A program made the translations under genes and the position numbers. The notes beneath the pieces are model-generated. The model was not told the DNA's origin. It worked only from the letters and a program-made list of their open reading frames with translations, and made no database searches. Positions 1 to 12,341 of a stretch of DNA of 64,000 nt are shown in pieces. How positions within the stretch are numbered: the first letter of the stretch is position 1; each line of letters begins with the position of its first letter. Origin of the DNA: Lasiodiplodia sp. COLG20. Its lineage: Eukaryota > Ascomycota > Dothideomycetes > Botryosphaeriales > Botryosphaeriaceae. The DNA is taken from positions 1,364,001-1,428,000 of the forward strand of contig VNWV01000003.1 in the NCBI GenBank assembly GCA_009801085.1, written 5' to 3'.

Positions 1-3000
1 GAACCGTGGTCAAAGTCTGAAAAGCTTCATCAAGGAAGGAGAAGAGAAGGGTCTGCTGGCTGTAAAGATCAAGAACCAAGGCTCATCTGCCTTCAAACCC
101 GACTTATACGGGGAATCTATCATCGTCGAGCGCCATTTCAATAAGAATGGTGGGAGCAGTTACCAGATCAAGAACGTCAACAAAAAGGTTGTTTCTACCA
201 AGAAATCCGACCTCGAGGACATTATCGACGCATTTCAGCTGCAAATGGACAATCCCATGAACGTGCTTTCGCAAGACATGGCCCGTCAGTTTCTGAACAA
301 TTCAACGCCTCTTGATAAGTACAAGTTTTTCATCGAAGGTACCCAGATCGCTTCCTTGGACCGAGACTACCGCATTCTGGAAGAATACCTAAATGAGATT
401 GAAGCAAAACACGCAATCAAACAGCAGGATGTAGAAGTCCTCAAGCAGAGAGAGCGAGAAGCCAAAGAGAGGATGCGTGCGGCCGGCAAACAAAATCAGA
501 TGCGCGCGAAAGCTGCACTCTTGCAACGGCAGTACGCTTGGAAACAAGTTGAAGACGAAGAGGAGAAGGTAGCAGGCGCAGATGGACACATCGCTGATGC
601 TCAGGCGGAAATCGATCAGAAAACCGGGGAGGTTGAGCAAGCGTCGAACAGATTCGACCAAACTGAACGAGATCTCGAAGAAGCCCAGCGAAAAGTGCAG
701 GAGTACGACGAAGAGAAAATACCGATTCAAGAAAGGCTTGAAGAAGCGAAGACGGTGTTCAGCAAAGGAAAGGATGATCTGCAGGACGTTCTCGCACAAC
801 AGCGACAAATCAAATCCATGATTCAGGGCAACAAAGCGATCATTACGAAGATTGAGAATGACATTCAAGAAGAACGGCAACGCCAGGAAGATGCAAACGG
901 CGGAGAGCATGGGCGAAGACGCCAGGAAATCGATGAAGCCAAAGCTGTGTCCCAAGAGAAGAAGGCAGCAGCCGAAGAACTACGGAAAGCGATTCCAGAT
1001 ATGGAGCGTGCCCGATCGGCAGCGCAGGATCATTTGAACGAATACAAAGACACAATCCAGCAGAAGCGGAACGACGTTCAACAGCAAGAGCAACATATCA
1101 GCCAGATCAGAAGGAACCAGGGAAGTTGGATGGCGGGATTTGACAACAACCTTCCAGCTCTTCTACGTGCGATAGACAACGAGAGCAGATTTCGCAACAA
1201 GCCCGTTGGCCCTATGGGCCGTCACATACGTCTTCTGAAGCCGGAATGGTCCAACATCTTGGAGAAGTCTGCCGGAGTACAACTCAATGCCTTTGTTGTT
1301 ACCAGCAAGCATGACGAAGGTATCCTGCGGGATCTTATGAACCGAGTTCACTAGTGAGTCGATCTTTCAATTTGTCAGTACGAGTTCTAACAGATGCAGT
1401 CCTCGCGAATCCGGCAATGTCACGCCAATCCTCATTGGTGATCCTAGACCACTTGATACTTCACGAAATGAACCTGAGCCTCATCTACTGACATGGATGC
1501 GAGCTTTGAAGTTTGACAATGAACTTGTTCGCAACCAATTGATTATCAATAACATGATCGAACAAACTGTCCTCATTGAAGATTTTGATGAGGCGTACAG
1601 TTTCGCTCTGGGCTCTGGGGGAAATCAGCCACGCCCCAAGAATGTCAAGCAGGTTTTCACCATCTCCAAAAACAAGCGAAACGGCGTCAGGTTTGGCTGG
1701 GCTTCTTCAGGCGCCGGCATCCAGTCCCCTATCCAGTCCCTGAAGAACAAATTACCACGAATGCAGACAGAAATTGAATCTCGCCTCAAGTAAGTATTTC
1801 ACAACCCGGCGTATGGACTTCACTGACAGGAGTAGTGTGGCTACGGAGGAGCTTCGCCGCTACAAGCTTGACTGCCAGCAGGCTGAGAACGAATGGCGTG
1901 AGCGAGAAACAGCTTTAACCCGTGCAAACCAAGCCCTCACGAGACATAACCGAGACTTCAAGGAAGCAAGAATTGCAGCACAGAGAGCGGAGGAGGAATG
2001 GGAGCGAATGCACGATGCTCTTGAGCAGGAAACCCCGCAAGCCGGGAGACTGGAAGACCTTGAGCGTCAACTGGAGGACGCCAAGGCTACCAAAGAAACA
2101 AATATGGAAATGGCTCGGGATGCTGCCACCGCCCGTGAGAGGATTGATGCGGCACAGCGTGAGAGGAGAGATCAGCAATCTGAAATCGAGCGGGAACTTT
2201 CCGAGGTCCACGCGAAACTCAGCAAAGCTCAGATCCGGGTCAACAGGGTCCAAACCAATCGAGAAACCGCCCTGCACGAGAAAAACGAGGCGTGCGAATC
2301 TCTGGAGATTGCTCGTTTGCAGATGGATTCTTACCAACAGCAGCGCGAGGTGTTGATACAAGACATTGCTGCCATGGCAGTGGATGCTGAGAAAGTTGGC
2401 GAAAGGCCGCATATTCCGCCGGGAGAAACTGTTGATAGCCTGGGTAGGAAATACGAAAGACTACAGAACGAGATCCAAACTCAGAACCAGAGGTAAGTCC
2501 CGTAAATCCATCCTTCAGGAAATTACTAAAGTATGATAGACTCGGGGGGTCCGAAGAAGAACTGAGAGAGAAATACTTTGAAGCTGTTGCGGCACACAAG
2601 ATCGCCAAGAAAGACGTACATGACATGGAAGGCGCACAACGGGTAAGTTGCCCTATATCAAAAGCGCCGATATTAAACGCTAACCGTGAGTTGTAGGTCT
2701 TGAAGAGCACTCTGGCGAATCGCAAGGCTCGACTGGTCATCTTCAAACGAACGATAGCCGACCGCTCGAGAATCACATTCACATATCTCCTTGCAGCTCG
2801 CAAGTTCCGAGGCGATCTGCGGATTGATCATAAAGCCAAGGAGCTCGACCTCGCTGTCGAACCTGACATTACGAAAGTTGGCGCCGAGGGACGGCAGACG
2901 AGGACGCTGTCCGGTGGAGAAAAGTCATTCTCCACCGTGTGCCTTCTTCTGTCACTCTGGGATGCAATGGGAGCGCCTACACGTTGCTTGGACGAGTTCG

Positions 3001-3188
3001 ACGTGTTCATGGACAGCGTCAACCGCGAGATCTCTATGAAGATGATCATAGATGCTTGCCGCAGTTCTGCCATGCGCCAGTTCCTGTTCATCACTCCGCA
3101 GGCGATGGGCAACGTGTCGCTAGGCCCGGACGTCAAGATCATCAAGATGAGCGACCCAGAACGTCATCAAACAACATTGCAGTTCTAA
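1..3188 (+). CDS. smc6: SMC6, DNA-repair subunit of the SMC5/6 complex (5' end outside window)
   Basis: Smc6 is the ATPase arm of the nuclear SMC5/6 complex, which handles recombination intermediates and stalled forks. The frame is open from base 2. Exons: <2-1353, 1400-1789, 1830-2492, 2540-2642, 2697-3188, giving 999 visible residues. Visible in order: the DNPMNVLSQD segment typical of Smc6, a long Q/E/K/R-rich coiled coil, a hinge (around MGRHIRLLKPEW and the second exon), the returning coiled coil, then the C-terminal ATPase lobe with signature LSGGEKSFSTV and Walker B/D-loop LDEFDVFMD. The protein ends TTLQF. The N-terminal Walker A lobe lies before the window, so only about 85-90% of a usual 1,100+ residue protein is seen. 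Introns are 40-54 bp with gtgagt/gtaagt donors. The family call is secure; the hinge limits are approximate. Confidence 0.95.
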
Positions 3189-4034
3189 AAGGGTAAAAAA
3201 TCTCTGACGATATGGGAAAGGATTCAATTGGGAGGCGTTCACGGACAATAATACCTAGCTAGCGTGGAGGTTTAAGGCGTCGATGGGGCGGCTACGTTTG
3301 GCTATTTTGGGACAAAGCAAGGGTGAAGCTCTGCAAAGGATGATTCGTGCTGAAGCCATGGATGGGAGCAACGGTTAGCGTGCATGATTTTCAAGCAAGC
3401 GATACCCAGTGAAAGATGAGTTACCTGCATATTGTGTGCAGCTACATTACCGTGACAAACATTGATGCGTGCAGCCGGAGACTAATCAAATGCATCTGAA
3501 AGAACCGGAGAGATTGCGAGGCTGTTCCGCCATAATACGAGCTGGGCTATGTTTTTGTTTGTACTATCGTACGTTTACGTCGCTATCAACGAACGACGTC
3601 AACCTGTCCTTCTGTCAGATTTGCTTCGGACAGCACCATTCGCCAACTGCAGCTGCAAAGTGGCGATTATGCTTATTTGACAAGCACCCAGGGCCAGCAA
3701 ATCTGGCGTCGCAAGCAGGCGCGACGTGAGAGGGTGGTAAGGCTAGCTGCGGCTGGGGGTCTGAACTTAGTGCGTGCGCGGCCCCAGCCAACCGCGTTTG
3801 CAGCCTAACTCCGCATCCCCAGCGACGACGCTCCAGCCTCACACAGCACACAGACCCTCCCACGCCCGCTCACTGTCCTCACCGCGCAACGGACGCCGTG
3901 CGACGTGATCGCGCGCCCCCAACCCGGCTCCTGCGCTCTCATCCCACGCACATGCGCCACGCCCATGCGTGAGCCCTCCTCGCTCGCCGAGCACACGCCT
4001 ACGCGGAGCCCCGACGCTTGAAACGAAGCCCGCC
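3189..4034. other. Intergenic: smc6 3' region and F-box gene leader
   Basis: No coding region is supported here. The last 250 bases are C-rich, as expected of a fungal promoter/5' leader running up to the F-box start codon. Short open frames on both strands have no family likeness. Confidence 0.6.
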
Positions 4035-6966
4035 ATGGACTCCTCGTCCCCGCCCAGTCCAACCATGTCTGAGGGCACCCTCACGCCCATCACCCAGGAC
4101 GACTCTGTCGCGAGCCGGCCCGCGCTCTCGTCTGCGAAACTCTCTGCCTCCGCGCTCGATCACGCATCCGCGCCTGGCGGTCAAGCAAGCGCCGAGCCCA
4201 TGGCTGCCGACGCGCAACGTCCGAAGGAAGCCCTCACCAAGCTTCTGAACGGCAAAGAGAAGGAATGGACCGCCATCGCCGAGAAGAAAGGCCCCATCCA
4301 GCTGCTGGACCTGCCCGTTGACATCCTCAAGGCTATCATCGACCATGTGAGAGTGCATCCCTGCGTCGCTGCCGTGATGAGCGCTGCTAACCGGCCATAG
4401 CTCCCGCATACCAACGACCTGACCTCGCTCGCGCTGTGCCATTCAGCCTTGCACGCAATCACCATACCCCACATCTACGCGCGCTTTGACATCGTATGGC
4501 CTGACAACACCGTCAACGCCGAGCAGCGCTCTGGCGTCGATGCGCTGACGTACGGCCTCGCAACTCTGGTCATGGGCAACGAGCTCTTCGGCGAATCTCC
4601 AGCCCAGCTCAAGTACGCCGAAGAACGCAGGGCCGAACGGTTGCGCGTCTCCCCGAAAAGAAGCCAGCTCGACGAGCCTTTCCCAATTCCTCGCCGCCGA
4701 CATGGAAACCACTTCGCGGAATACACAAAGAAGTTCTCACTCGGAAACGGACCACCAGAATGGGTTCAAGAGTATCTTATCACGAAAGAGAGCGGCAAGA
4801 TGCTCGGAACCCTTGTTGCAACCGCAGTCGCACGCATGCGCAATCTCGAGACCTTTGTTTGGGACATGCCTACCGGTGTGCTGAGAGATGTTTGGCTCGC
4901 CTTATCGTCCTTAGCTACCCGCGACGATGGACACGACTGCAGGCTAGAACGCTTGTGGATCCGATGGCATGACAATTCCGCCGCCGACCTTTCCGCGCCC
5001 ATTGTGCCTCCTCCAATGCCTGTTGGCCATATCCCGCCTCCACCTCCCCATGCCCATCACGTCAGCGGAGTGGCAGCAGCTCCGGCGCCTATGGTAGTAC
5101 CAGTCATGCAATCTTCCGCAGGAATGTCGGCCATTGACCGGGTTGAGCATCCAACGTTCTCCGTCATTCCAGCGCTGAAGAGCCTCAGCGTTCTTGATAT
5201 CGATGAGCTCCCTTACCTCGACGAAATGGCCATCTTGATTGGAAGGTCACAGAAGAAGCTGAGAGAGCTGCGGGTTGGGATCGCGAAGCACGCGCATGAT
5301 CAAGAAAGAGATTGGGTGACGGCTTGGGAAGGCGACGGCGTTCAGCAGGTGGATCACAGCACGCTTTGGACTGCAGCAAGTAAGATTGGCGACAAGAGGC
5401 TTGGGGGCGTTCTTGGAATCCTCGTGGGACGGGTGTACAACATGCGACGAAATTCCGCACACGCAGAACAAGCCGAAGCAAGCAGCAGTGCAGACAACGC
5501 TCTTGCAAGCGGTGCGCTGCCCGCAAAGAGTGAGATCAACTTGGCAGAACAAGCCGCAGCGTCAGAACGCGAGCAAGACCTTAGCCCTGTCAGTGAAGAT
5601 GGGCCACCCAGCGTTTTCGGAACCCCGCCTGCGACTTCACCGATATCAAATACCAATCAAACATCACCTACTCATACGAATAGTGCTTCATCGGCCTCGA
5701 GCGAACCTCGGAGACCTCTCAGGAGTCGGCCTAATGCTGACCTTGAACGCCAAGAACGAAAGAAGAATGCGGGTCCTTTGCTCAATACCAAGCTTCAGCT
5801 TGAGACTCTTGAGCTAGAGCGTGTACCCCTCTCCGTTTCAGTGCTTCTTCAAGCATTTGATTGGCCCCGACTTACGACATTGACTCTCCTCAACTGCAAT
5901 CACCACGAACAACTCTGGAAGGCATTACGCCGGCAATTCACACCTCGTAGTCCGCCTCCAGCTTACAATTCGGGATCTCCTTCCAAGAACCATGCGAACC
6001 ACAGCCGCTTGGAGTATCATTTGAACTTGAAAAAGATCCACACAAACACTGTCTCCCCGTCTCTCATCGCTTTCCTCAAGGAAACTCTGGCACCGAACAG
6101 CCTCGAAGTCCTTTTCCTGCAGGAAGATCGTACCTATCATTCCACTGTACCCATTGATTCCATCTTCCGTGGCCCCCTCAAGCGGCATCGCGCAAGCCTT
6201 AAGAAACTCATGATCGACAGCAGCGAAAAGGGCTCTCTAGATCATGTGCCTGGCAACACGAGGTGGAAGCGTTGGATGTTAAATCGTGAGATTATCACTT
6301 TCATGACTAGCGGTCGCATGCCCAACCTCCGTGAACTTGCGTTCACAATCGACTACCATGATTGGGTAAGTTTCGTGAGATCTAAGTTATTTTGCCTGAT
6401 AGCTTACTGCGCGACAGCACTACTTTCTCCAACGCCTGCCAAATATCCCGACTGTACGCTCGCTGTACATTCCTCACATTGCAGAGCATGCACATGGCAA
6501 TAATATAGACCCTCGCGAACTCGCGCTACAGATCGTCGATATCATCACCTTACGGCCAGAGATCGAAATTTGCTACATGGGGATCGCGAACAAGTGCTTT
6601 GAAGTACTTGAGAACAAGGTCTCACATGGTCACATAGGTGGATCTCATCCTTACGATCCAACGGCATCCAACCCCTCTGCAGCAGCAACAATCCCTGGCG
6701 TCGTAGATCCTATGGGATTCACGGACGACGAAGAAGAGGATGAAGAAGACGACGTGCATGATGACGATGATCCAGGCGCTGTTGCAGACGAAGACAGTGA
6801 GGAGGAGGACGAAGATGAGGATGATGATGATTTTGATGACGATGACGATGATGACTCGTTCATACACAGCGAAGATGGTGCTGGAGGTCCTCGTCTGAGA
6901 CTCCGGGAGATCTTGTTCTACGATGACAAGGTGGCGATTTTCAAGGCTAGGCATGGAAAACTTTGA
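4035..6966 (+). CDS. F-box protein with leucine-rich C-terminal part and acidic tail
   Basis: F-box proteins are substrate adaptors of SCF ubiquitin ligases and bind Skp1 through the F-box. Exons: 4035-4346, 4401-6365, 6418-6966 (941 aa). The F-box is split by the first intron: LLDLPVDILKAIIDHV ends exon 1 (about residues 89-104) and continues as LPHTNDLTSLALCHSALH. A long middle part has proline-, histidine- and serine-rich low-complexity stretches (about 290-340 and 450-520). Leucine-rich segments follow (LETLELERVPLSV, LTTLTLLNCNHH, LRELAFTIDYHDW), ending in a Grr1-like ELALQIVDIITLRPEIE segment. The last 90 residues hold a run of about 45 mostly Asp/Glu. The ATG at 4035 is chosen for its context (cccgccATGG); no in-frame ATG lies upstream after the preceding stop. 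The partner or substrate cannot be told. Confidence 0.85.
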
Positions 6967-8349
6967 CCCACACATACCCCCTGTCTTCATCTCTTGCAGC
7001 AGCAGCTTACATACCATCAGTCAGTTTCTTGAGGTTCCTTTTTGATCGGCTGCTTGATTTTCTTCTTCTTCTTCTTCTTCTTCTTCTTCCTCTGCATTTG
7101 GGCTTCAATCGGTTCGCAAAAAGACGAGGAAACGGAACGGCTATATACTCTGGTACGGGTGGATTTGAATGCTTCTTCGCCTGTTTGTCCATATTCCCAC
7201 TTTCGGTTCTGGGAACAAACGCTCCTAGCCATGGAGATGGACTACTGCTACTAATTTCTCTTCTGACCGCTCTGATCACTCTGGGATCATCCTCCCAGCT
7301 TTCATCACTTTGCGAGATACGTTGCAAATGAGCTATCAGCTGCTTTTGATCAAATGGAAAAGGCAAGGGTTCGCACAGACTCTTGGTCATTACTCTAGTT
7401 TGATGGCTTTCTTATTCTTTTCCTCTTTTTTGGTCTTTCATCCTTTTCAGAGGCGTCAGATAAGGTGTTCGACAGGACAAATCAACGAATGAGTGCATTT
7501 GGGTTACGAGATAAACGGAACGAATGGCAATTGAGTACATTAACTGGGAATGGGACGTGAAGAATAATTGCACTCGTTAGCGATAGCGAATAATTATACG
7601 TTTTGTAGTTTGGTTGGGGACAACGTGCAGTTTGATGGGGATTCTATATTGTGAAGGCACGCGGGTGAAAGTTATTCACTGGTTGAATCGTGACAGATAG
7701 GTAACGAATCATCATTGTGCACGTATTGCGCATGCATGCAGAGCTAAATATTGAACGAATCCAGTTGAGCATGAACTCGGAGTTGAATCACTCGTTTCTG
7801 TATTGATATCCGTCTAATCTATCATAGAGGAAAAACATGCATTCATGTGATCGTGACAAATGACATTTCCCCCAACCCTTCATAAACATACCGGAAGTGG
7901 AAGACCTAGAAAAGACGAAGTGGGGGACAGGAAGAACCTCGAAAAAACCATAGAGCGCCGAAAACTTGCATCAATCGTCCGCGGGTATTGTAAATATTTT
8001 CTCGGACCAATCTTCACGCAAGATGAGAAGATGTATCCACCAGGACACCGTTAGTCGGACTTGCGGGAAAGTTCTCGATGCCTGGATTTCAATGAGATAG
8101 TTTGTCGAAGAGGGATGTTGTCTTGCCTCTTGCGAGAGAAGGCAACGTCCGTGGGCAGCTCAAATCTTGCTCGCTGCCTTCCCATCCATGCTCAAAGGAG
8201 CCAATAGCCAATTTGCGCGGCATCGGCTCAGCCAGATAACATGCGAACGAAAAACCGGCGGGACCCGTCTTTCAAACCTCTCCGACATCGCGGGAGTGCT
8301 ACGCCTGAGCGACACCTCCCCGCATGTTGCCTTGAATTTCTTCACTCGT
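6967..8349. other. Intergenic, convergent F-box / eIF1A 3' regions
   Basis: Moderately AT-rich DNA between two convergent genes. Apart from the TTC microsatellite near its start I see no gene. Small open frames (for example 7860-8054 and 8167-8340) lack family likeness or overlap the eIF1A 3' end. Confidence 0.6.
7060..7090. repeat. (TTC)n microsatellite, about 10 units
   Basis: An uninterrupted run of TTC units just downstream of the F-box gene stop codon. It produces spurious poly-Phe, poly-Leu or poly-Ser frames on one strand and poly-Lys/Arg/Glu on the other. These are not real proteins. Confidence 0.9.
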
Positions 8350-8942
8350 TTAGATGTCGTCGATATCGGCCTCCTTCAAGTTGGCACCTTCGTCGTCGCT
8401 GCTGCGATCATCGTCGAACTCGAAGCCGATGCCGCCCTCGTCACCCTCGCCGCCGTAAGTGTCGGTCTCGTTGATCTTGGCCGTCTCGGGCAGTTCGCCG
8501 TAGGCCTTGAGCGAGCGGGCCTCGTCGGCGTTGTACTTGAGGATAACGTCGCCCTTCTCGTCCTGGTAGTCGCGCAGCGACAGCAGGATGATATCGCCCT
8601 GGTTGATCCACACCTTCTTGCGCATCTTGCCGCGAATGTGCGCCAACCGCTTCTCGCCGTCGAAGCATTGCGCCTCCAGGCGACCGTTGCCGAGCATCTT
8701 GATGACCTGGGCGTATTCTGTGGGAATATGGGTTAGTGACTTGTTGCGCGCTCTTTTTTTTTTTTTTTTTTTTGGTGGATGGTTGCGGGCATGGGTGAGT
8801 GAATGGTCGGGCATGCCGCGGGTGGCGACTTTCAAAACGTACCTTGACCTTCTTCCTTGAAAATCAACTCGCGCTTGAAATTGTCGTTCTCGTTCTTTCC
8901 CCTTCTGCGGTTCTTACCGCCCTTTCCCTTGTTCTTAGGCAT
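8350..8942 (-). CDS. tif11: Translation initiation factor eIF1A
   Basis: eIF1A binds the 40S ribosomal A site and promotes scanning and start-codon selection. Two exons on the minus strand: 8843-8942 ([15 protein letters not shown]...) and 8350-8717; 155 aa, the usual size. The intron (8718-8842) uses gtacgt..cacag and joins EEGQ to [13 protein letters not shown], the conserved family junction. Domains: basic N-terminal tail (1-32), OB fold (about 33-95, with [24 protein letters not shown]), and an acidic C-terminal tail ending EADIDDI, the eIF5/eIF5B-binding end. The intron carries a homopolymer of about 22 bases, read as T on the + strand at 8754-8774. It faces apc2 head to head across 480 bp. 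Confidence 0.97.
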
Positions 8943-9422
8943 GGCTGCGTATGCGGTGCTGCCTTGAGCGGACGAGGATGTGGTGTGGAGAGTGAGTGGA
9001 CAAGGTACTTGCGCGGCGGGGCTAAAAGCGGCGGCGGAAGGTCGAGGCGGGGGAGGAGTCGGAGCGCGACGACCTGGACAGCGAACGACGTAGATGTGGA
9101 GGGAAAGCGAGAGCGATGTGGGCTTGCTCGATATATAGCCGCTGGCTAGGCTGGCTTTTGCAGACAAAAGTCATAATGACTGGACAAAAGCCCCGGTCTA
9201 GTTTGTGGCGCGATAATCGCCGGGTGGCGGGGCAGTTGTTTGTCGGGTAGTGCAAGAGGGCGGCGGACGCCCCGTGACAGCGCGTGGTTGGCCGAAGCGT
9301 CCGCTCGCCGATCCGACGCGAGGCCAGAGCTTCTCTGGCTACCATAATTTGTATACAAACAACCGCGAAGCTTCCTTTAGACGCGGAAGCGCCTCCATGC
9401 GACCAGCGCCACCGCATTCACC
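8943..9422. promoter_or_regulatory. Bidirectional promoter region between eIF1A and APC2
   Basis: 480 bp separate two divergent start codons. A TATATA-like stretch at about 9131-9137 lies roughly 190 bp upstream of the eIF1A ATG. An AT-rich palindromic patch, ttgtatacaa, sits at about 9350-9360 nearer apc2. No coding sequence is supported. Confidence 0.5.
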
Positions 9423-12341
9423 ATGGCCGCCGCCCTGCAGAACCAGCGCAACCTGATTTTCGCCTCCGTCTTCCCTTTCGCCGCCCAGTCCCACGGCTCC
9501 TACCATTCCTCCTCCGCGCATCCCACTCCGCTCTCCGCCGCCGTCACCTCGCATGACAACACCTTTGCGACGCCCAGTCACCACCATCACCACCCCACAC
9601 GCGGCCACCACACCCACCACCACCACGACCGCGGCACCTCTCACAACAACCCCAAGCTCGTCCAGCGCAACGTCGCCTGGAACACGGCAACCCGCTTCCT
9701 GAAGCTGCCCGAATGGCACCCTCCCACCGGCACCGGCAGCGGCAACGCCAGCAGCACCAGCGCCCCGCGCCCGCGCAAGCACCACCGACTCAACGCCGAC
9801 GTCGAAGAAGCCCTGCGCTACCTCCTCATCGGCGACGGCCGGCCAGACAGCGAGTACGACGTCAGTCCCAGCAGCGGCGGGCTGTTCCCAGACCTGCTGG
9901 AGTGGTACACGAACGAGGCGCGGGAGCACTTCGTCGGCTGTGTGCGCCCCGCAGTGCTGGCGGCGTGGCAGCTGCCCGTCGCGACGACCGCCGCGTGGGA
10001 CGTGCTGGACGCGACGGTCGCAACGCTGCGCGCGGCGCAGGCCTTCTACTTTGCACACCTGGACGAGTGCATGCTGCCCGTCGTGCGCGAGGCGGCAGGC
10101 GATGCAGGCGCGGAGAAGGTCGCCAGGAAGTTTAGGAGGGACTTGCATGCCATCGTTATGCACGCGCTGCCGCAGCAGCGGTTTGCGAAGACGCTGGCGT
10201 GGGTGCTGTTTGATGCGGGCTGCAGGCTGTTTGGGCTGGAAAAGGAAGATCAGTGGTACAGGGGCGGTGAGGAGATCGAGGAGGGCCAGCTGGTCAGGGA
10301 GCGCGTTGCCGGGTTGTTGAGGGAGTTGAGGGATGTGGGGTTGGGCGGTGATCAGGCGCAGAGGGCGGCTGCGCAGGCGATGGATAGCTTGATGGATGCT
10401 TTCATCGGCAGTCATCATATGAAAGTCGACTGGTACGGGAGGAAACCTATGACCCGGGTCCTGCGGGAGTGGATCAAGGACGGTTACAGTCCTTTCATTA
10501 GGGAGATCTTGTCATGCCTGACGGGTGATGAAGAGATGTTCGAGGCTAATGAAGTTCAACAATGGACAAATATGGCAATTGGGAGATTGGGGAGAGCAAG
10601 AGTGGAGAACCTCTTCGACTACATTGTCAATTGGGATCGGTCACTGGGTGCTATTCTGGACTTGAAGGTAAATCCATCGCTGTTGCAACTATCCTGGTTT
10701 CTATCCAACTGACAGGCGCAGGAATACATTACATCTCCAGCAGCAAGAAATCATCTCACGAACAGCTTCTTGCAACAGGTCGTCCGCCGACTTCTGCATG
10801 CCGGCGCCACAACGACTCATATTCTTGACACTTACATTTATGTCATCCGTGCCTTTATCGAGCTGGATCCGAAAGGTATTTTGCTCGAGAAGGTGGCTAG
10901 GCCTATCCGTCGTTACTTGAGAGACCGTGAGGATACGGCTCGCATCATCGTTTCCAGTTTATTAGCAGACGTGGAAGACGAATCTGGCGCTCGCATCGAC
11001 CTGAGTCCGGACATCAGTGCCGAGATCGCGGAGGAAATGCTTAACCCCGTCGCTTCAAATGTTCAAGATGAAGATCAAGAGCTGAACTGGGCAGACATGA
11101 ACTGGATGCCGGATCCGGTTGATGCCTCACCAGAGTACAAGAAAGCAAAGTCCGAAAATGTCCTCGCATACCTGCTGAGCTTGTATGATCGAGAGGATTT
11201 TATTAATGAGCTGAAGAACATCCTTGGAGAGCATCTCCTCAAAAACGAGGACTCGGACTTTGAGAAAGAGGTAAGTGGCTTCAACCTTGCCATATGATGC
11301 ATCTGCTGACTTGTCTTCTAGATCCGTCTTCTGGAGCTCTTCAAGCTGCGTCTTGGCGACAGCAATCTCCAAGCTTGTGAAGTCATGCTGAAGGACGTGC
11401 TGGAGTCCAAACGTATGAACAAGCAAATCCACCAAAGTCTAGAAAAGCACTCAAATGTGTACCACAACATCCCCACCGAACTCAACTCCCAAATCCTCTC
11501 CTCCTTCTTCTGGCCCTCATTACGCGAGGACGAATTCCGTCTCCCCGAACCAATCCAACAGCTCATGAAAGAATACGACGCTGGCTTCGAAGGAATCAAA
11601 GACATGCGCAAACTTCACTGGCTCCCCGCTCTCGGCCGCGTCACCGTCGCCCTCGATTTCGATGACCGGTCACTCGAGCTCGAAGTCCTCCCCTGGCAAG
11701 CCGCAGTCATCTACGCTTTCCAGGAGGAGGACGACAACAACCCCGACGTCGAAGACGACGACGACGACCTACCGTTAACCGAGGAAGAAGAACGCGAGCG
11801 CCAACGCCGCGCGCGCCTCCGCGCGGTCGGCGCCTCGAACGTCGCGCCCACGCCCGAGAAGCCGAAGAAGAAGAAGCCGCCCGTCACCAAGACGGTCGAG
11901 CAGCTGGAGACGGCGCTCGAGATGGACGAGGCGCTGCTGCGCTCGGCGCTGACGTTCTGGGTCGGCCACCGCGTCCTCATCGAGCAGGCGCCCGGCGACG
12001 CCTTCGCCGTCATCGACTCGCTGGCCGAGCTCGACGCCGACAAGGAGGCTGCTATGGCCGCCGAGGAGGCGCGCGAGCGTGCGGAGGAAGAGGCGGCTGG
12101 TGCGGCGGTCAAGAGCGCGGACGATGTGCTCGTCGAGAATATGCAGATGTACAGGCAGTTCGTCATAGGCATGCTGACTGCGAACGGGCGCATGGGCGCG
12201 GATAGGGTGTGCGGGATGTTGAAGGTGGCGCTGATGGGGGGCTTTCCGTTTGGCGTGGAGGAGGTGGGCGTGCTGCTCGGGCGGATGGTGGAGGAGGGCG
12301 TGTTGGTGCAGGCAGGAGATGGGTTTGCGGTGAAGAAATAG
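9423..12341 (+). CDS. apc2: Anaphase-promoting complex subunit 2 (cullin-like)
   Basis: Apc2 is the cullin-type scaffold of the APC/C ubiquitin ligase; with the RING subunit Apc11 it forms the catalytic core that drives mitotic exit. Exons: 9423-10667, 10722-11270, 11322-12341 (937 aa). The N-terminus has a His-rich run (HHHHH and HHTHHHH, about residues 55-70), unusual but only low complexity. The second exon carries the conserved Apc2 stretch around YIYVIRAFIELDPKGI and RRYLRDREDTARIIV. The cullin homology region is in exon 3 (SSFFWPSLRE, RKLHWLPALGRV, about 620-720). An acidic/basic linker and a C-terminal winged helix (FVIGMLTANGRMG...VLVQAGDGFAVKK) follow. Introns are 54 and 51 bp, both phase 0. 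Codon use is strongly GC-rich in exon 1. Confidence 0.93.

Noticed and set aside
6622..7017. Ser-rich and hydrophobic frames opposite the F-box acidic tail
   Set aside because: Reverse translation of Asp/Glu codons.
7007..7390. Lys/Arg-rich frames near the (TTC)n run
   Set aside because: Microsatellite translation artefact in a 3' region.
9339..10418. 359-codon minus-strand frame opposite apc2
   Set aside because: Antisense shadow of GC-rich apc2 exon 1; low-complexity Val/Gly/Arg composition and no domain.
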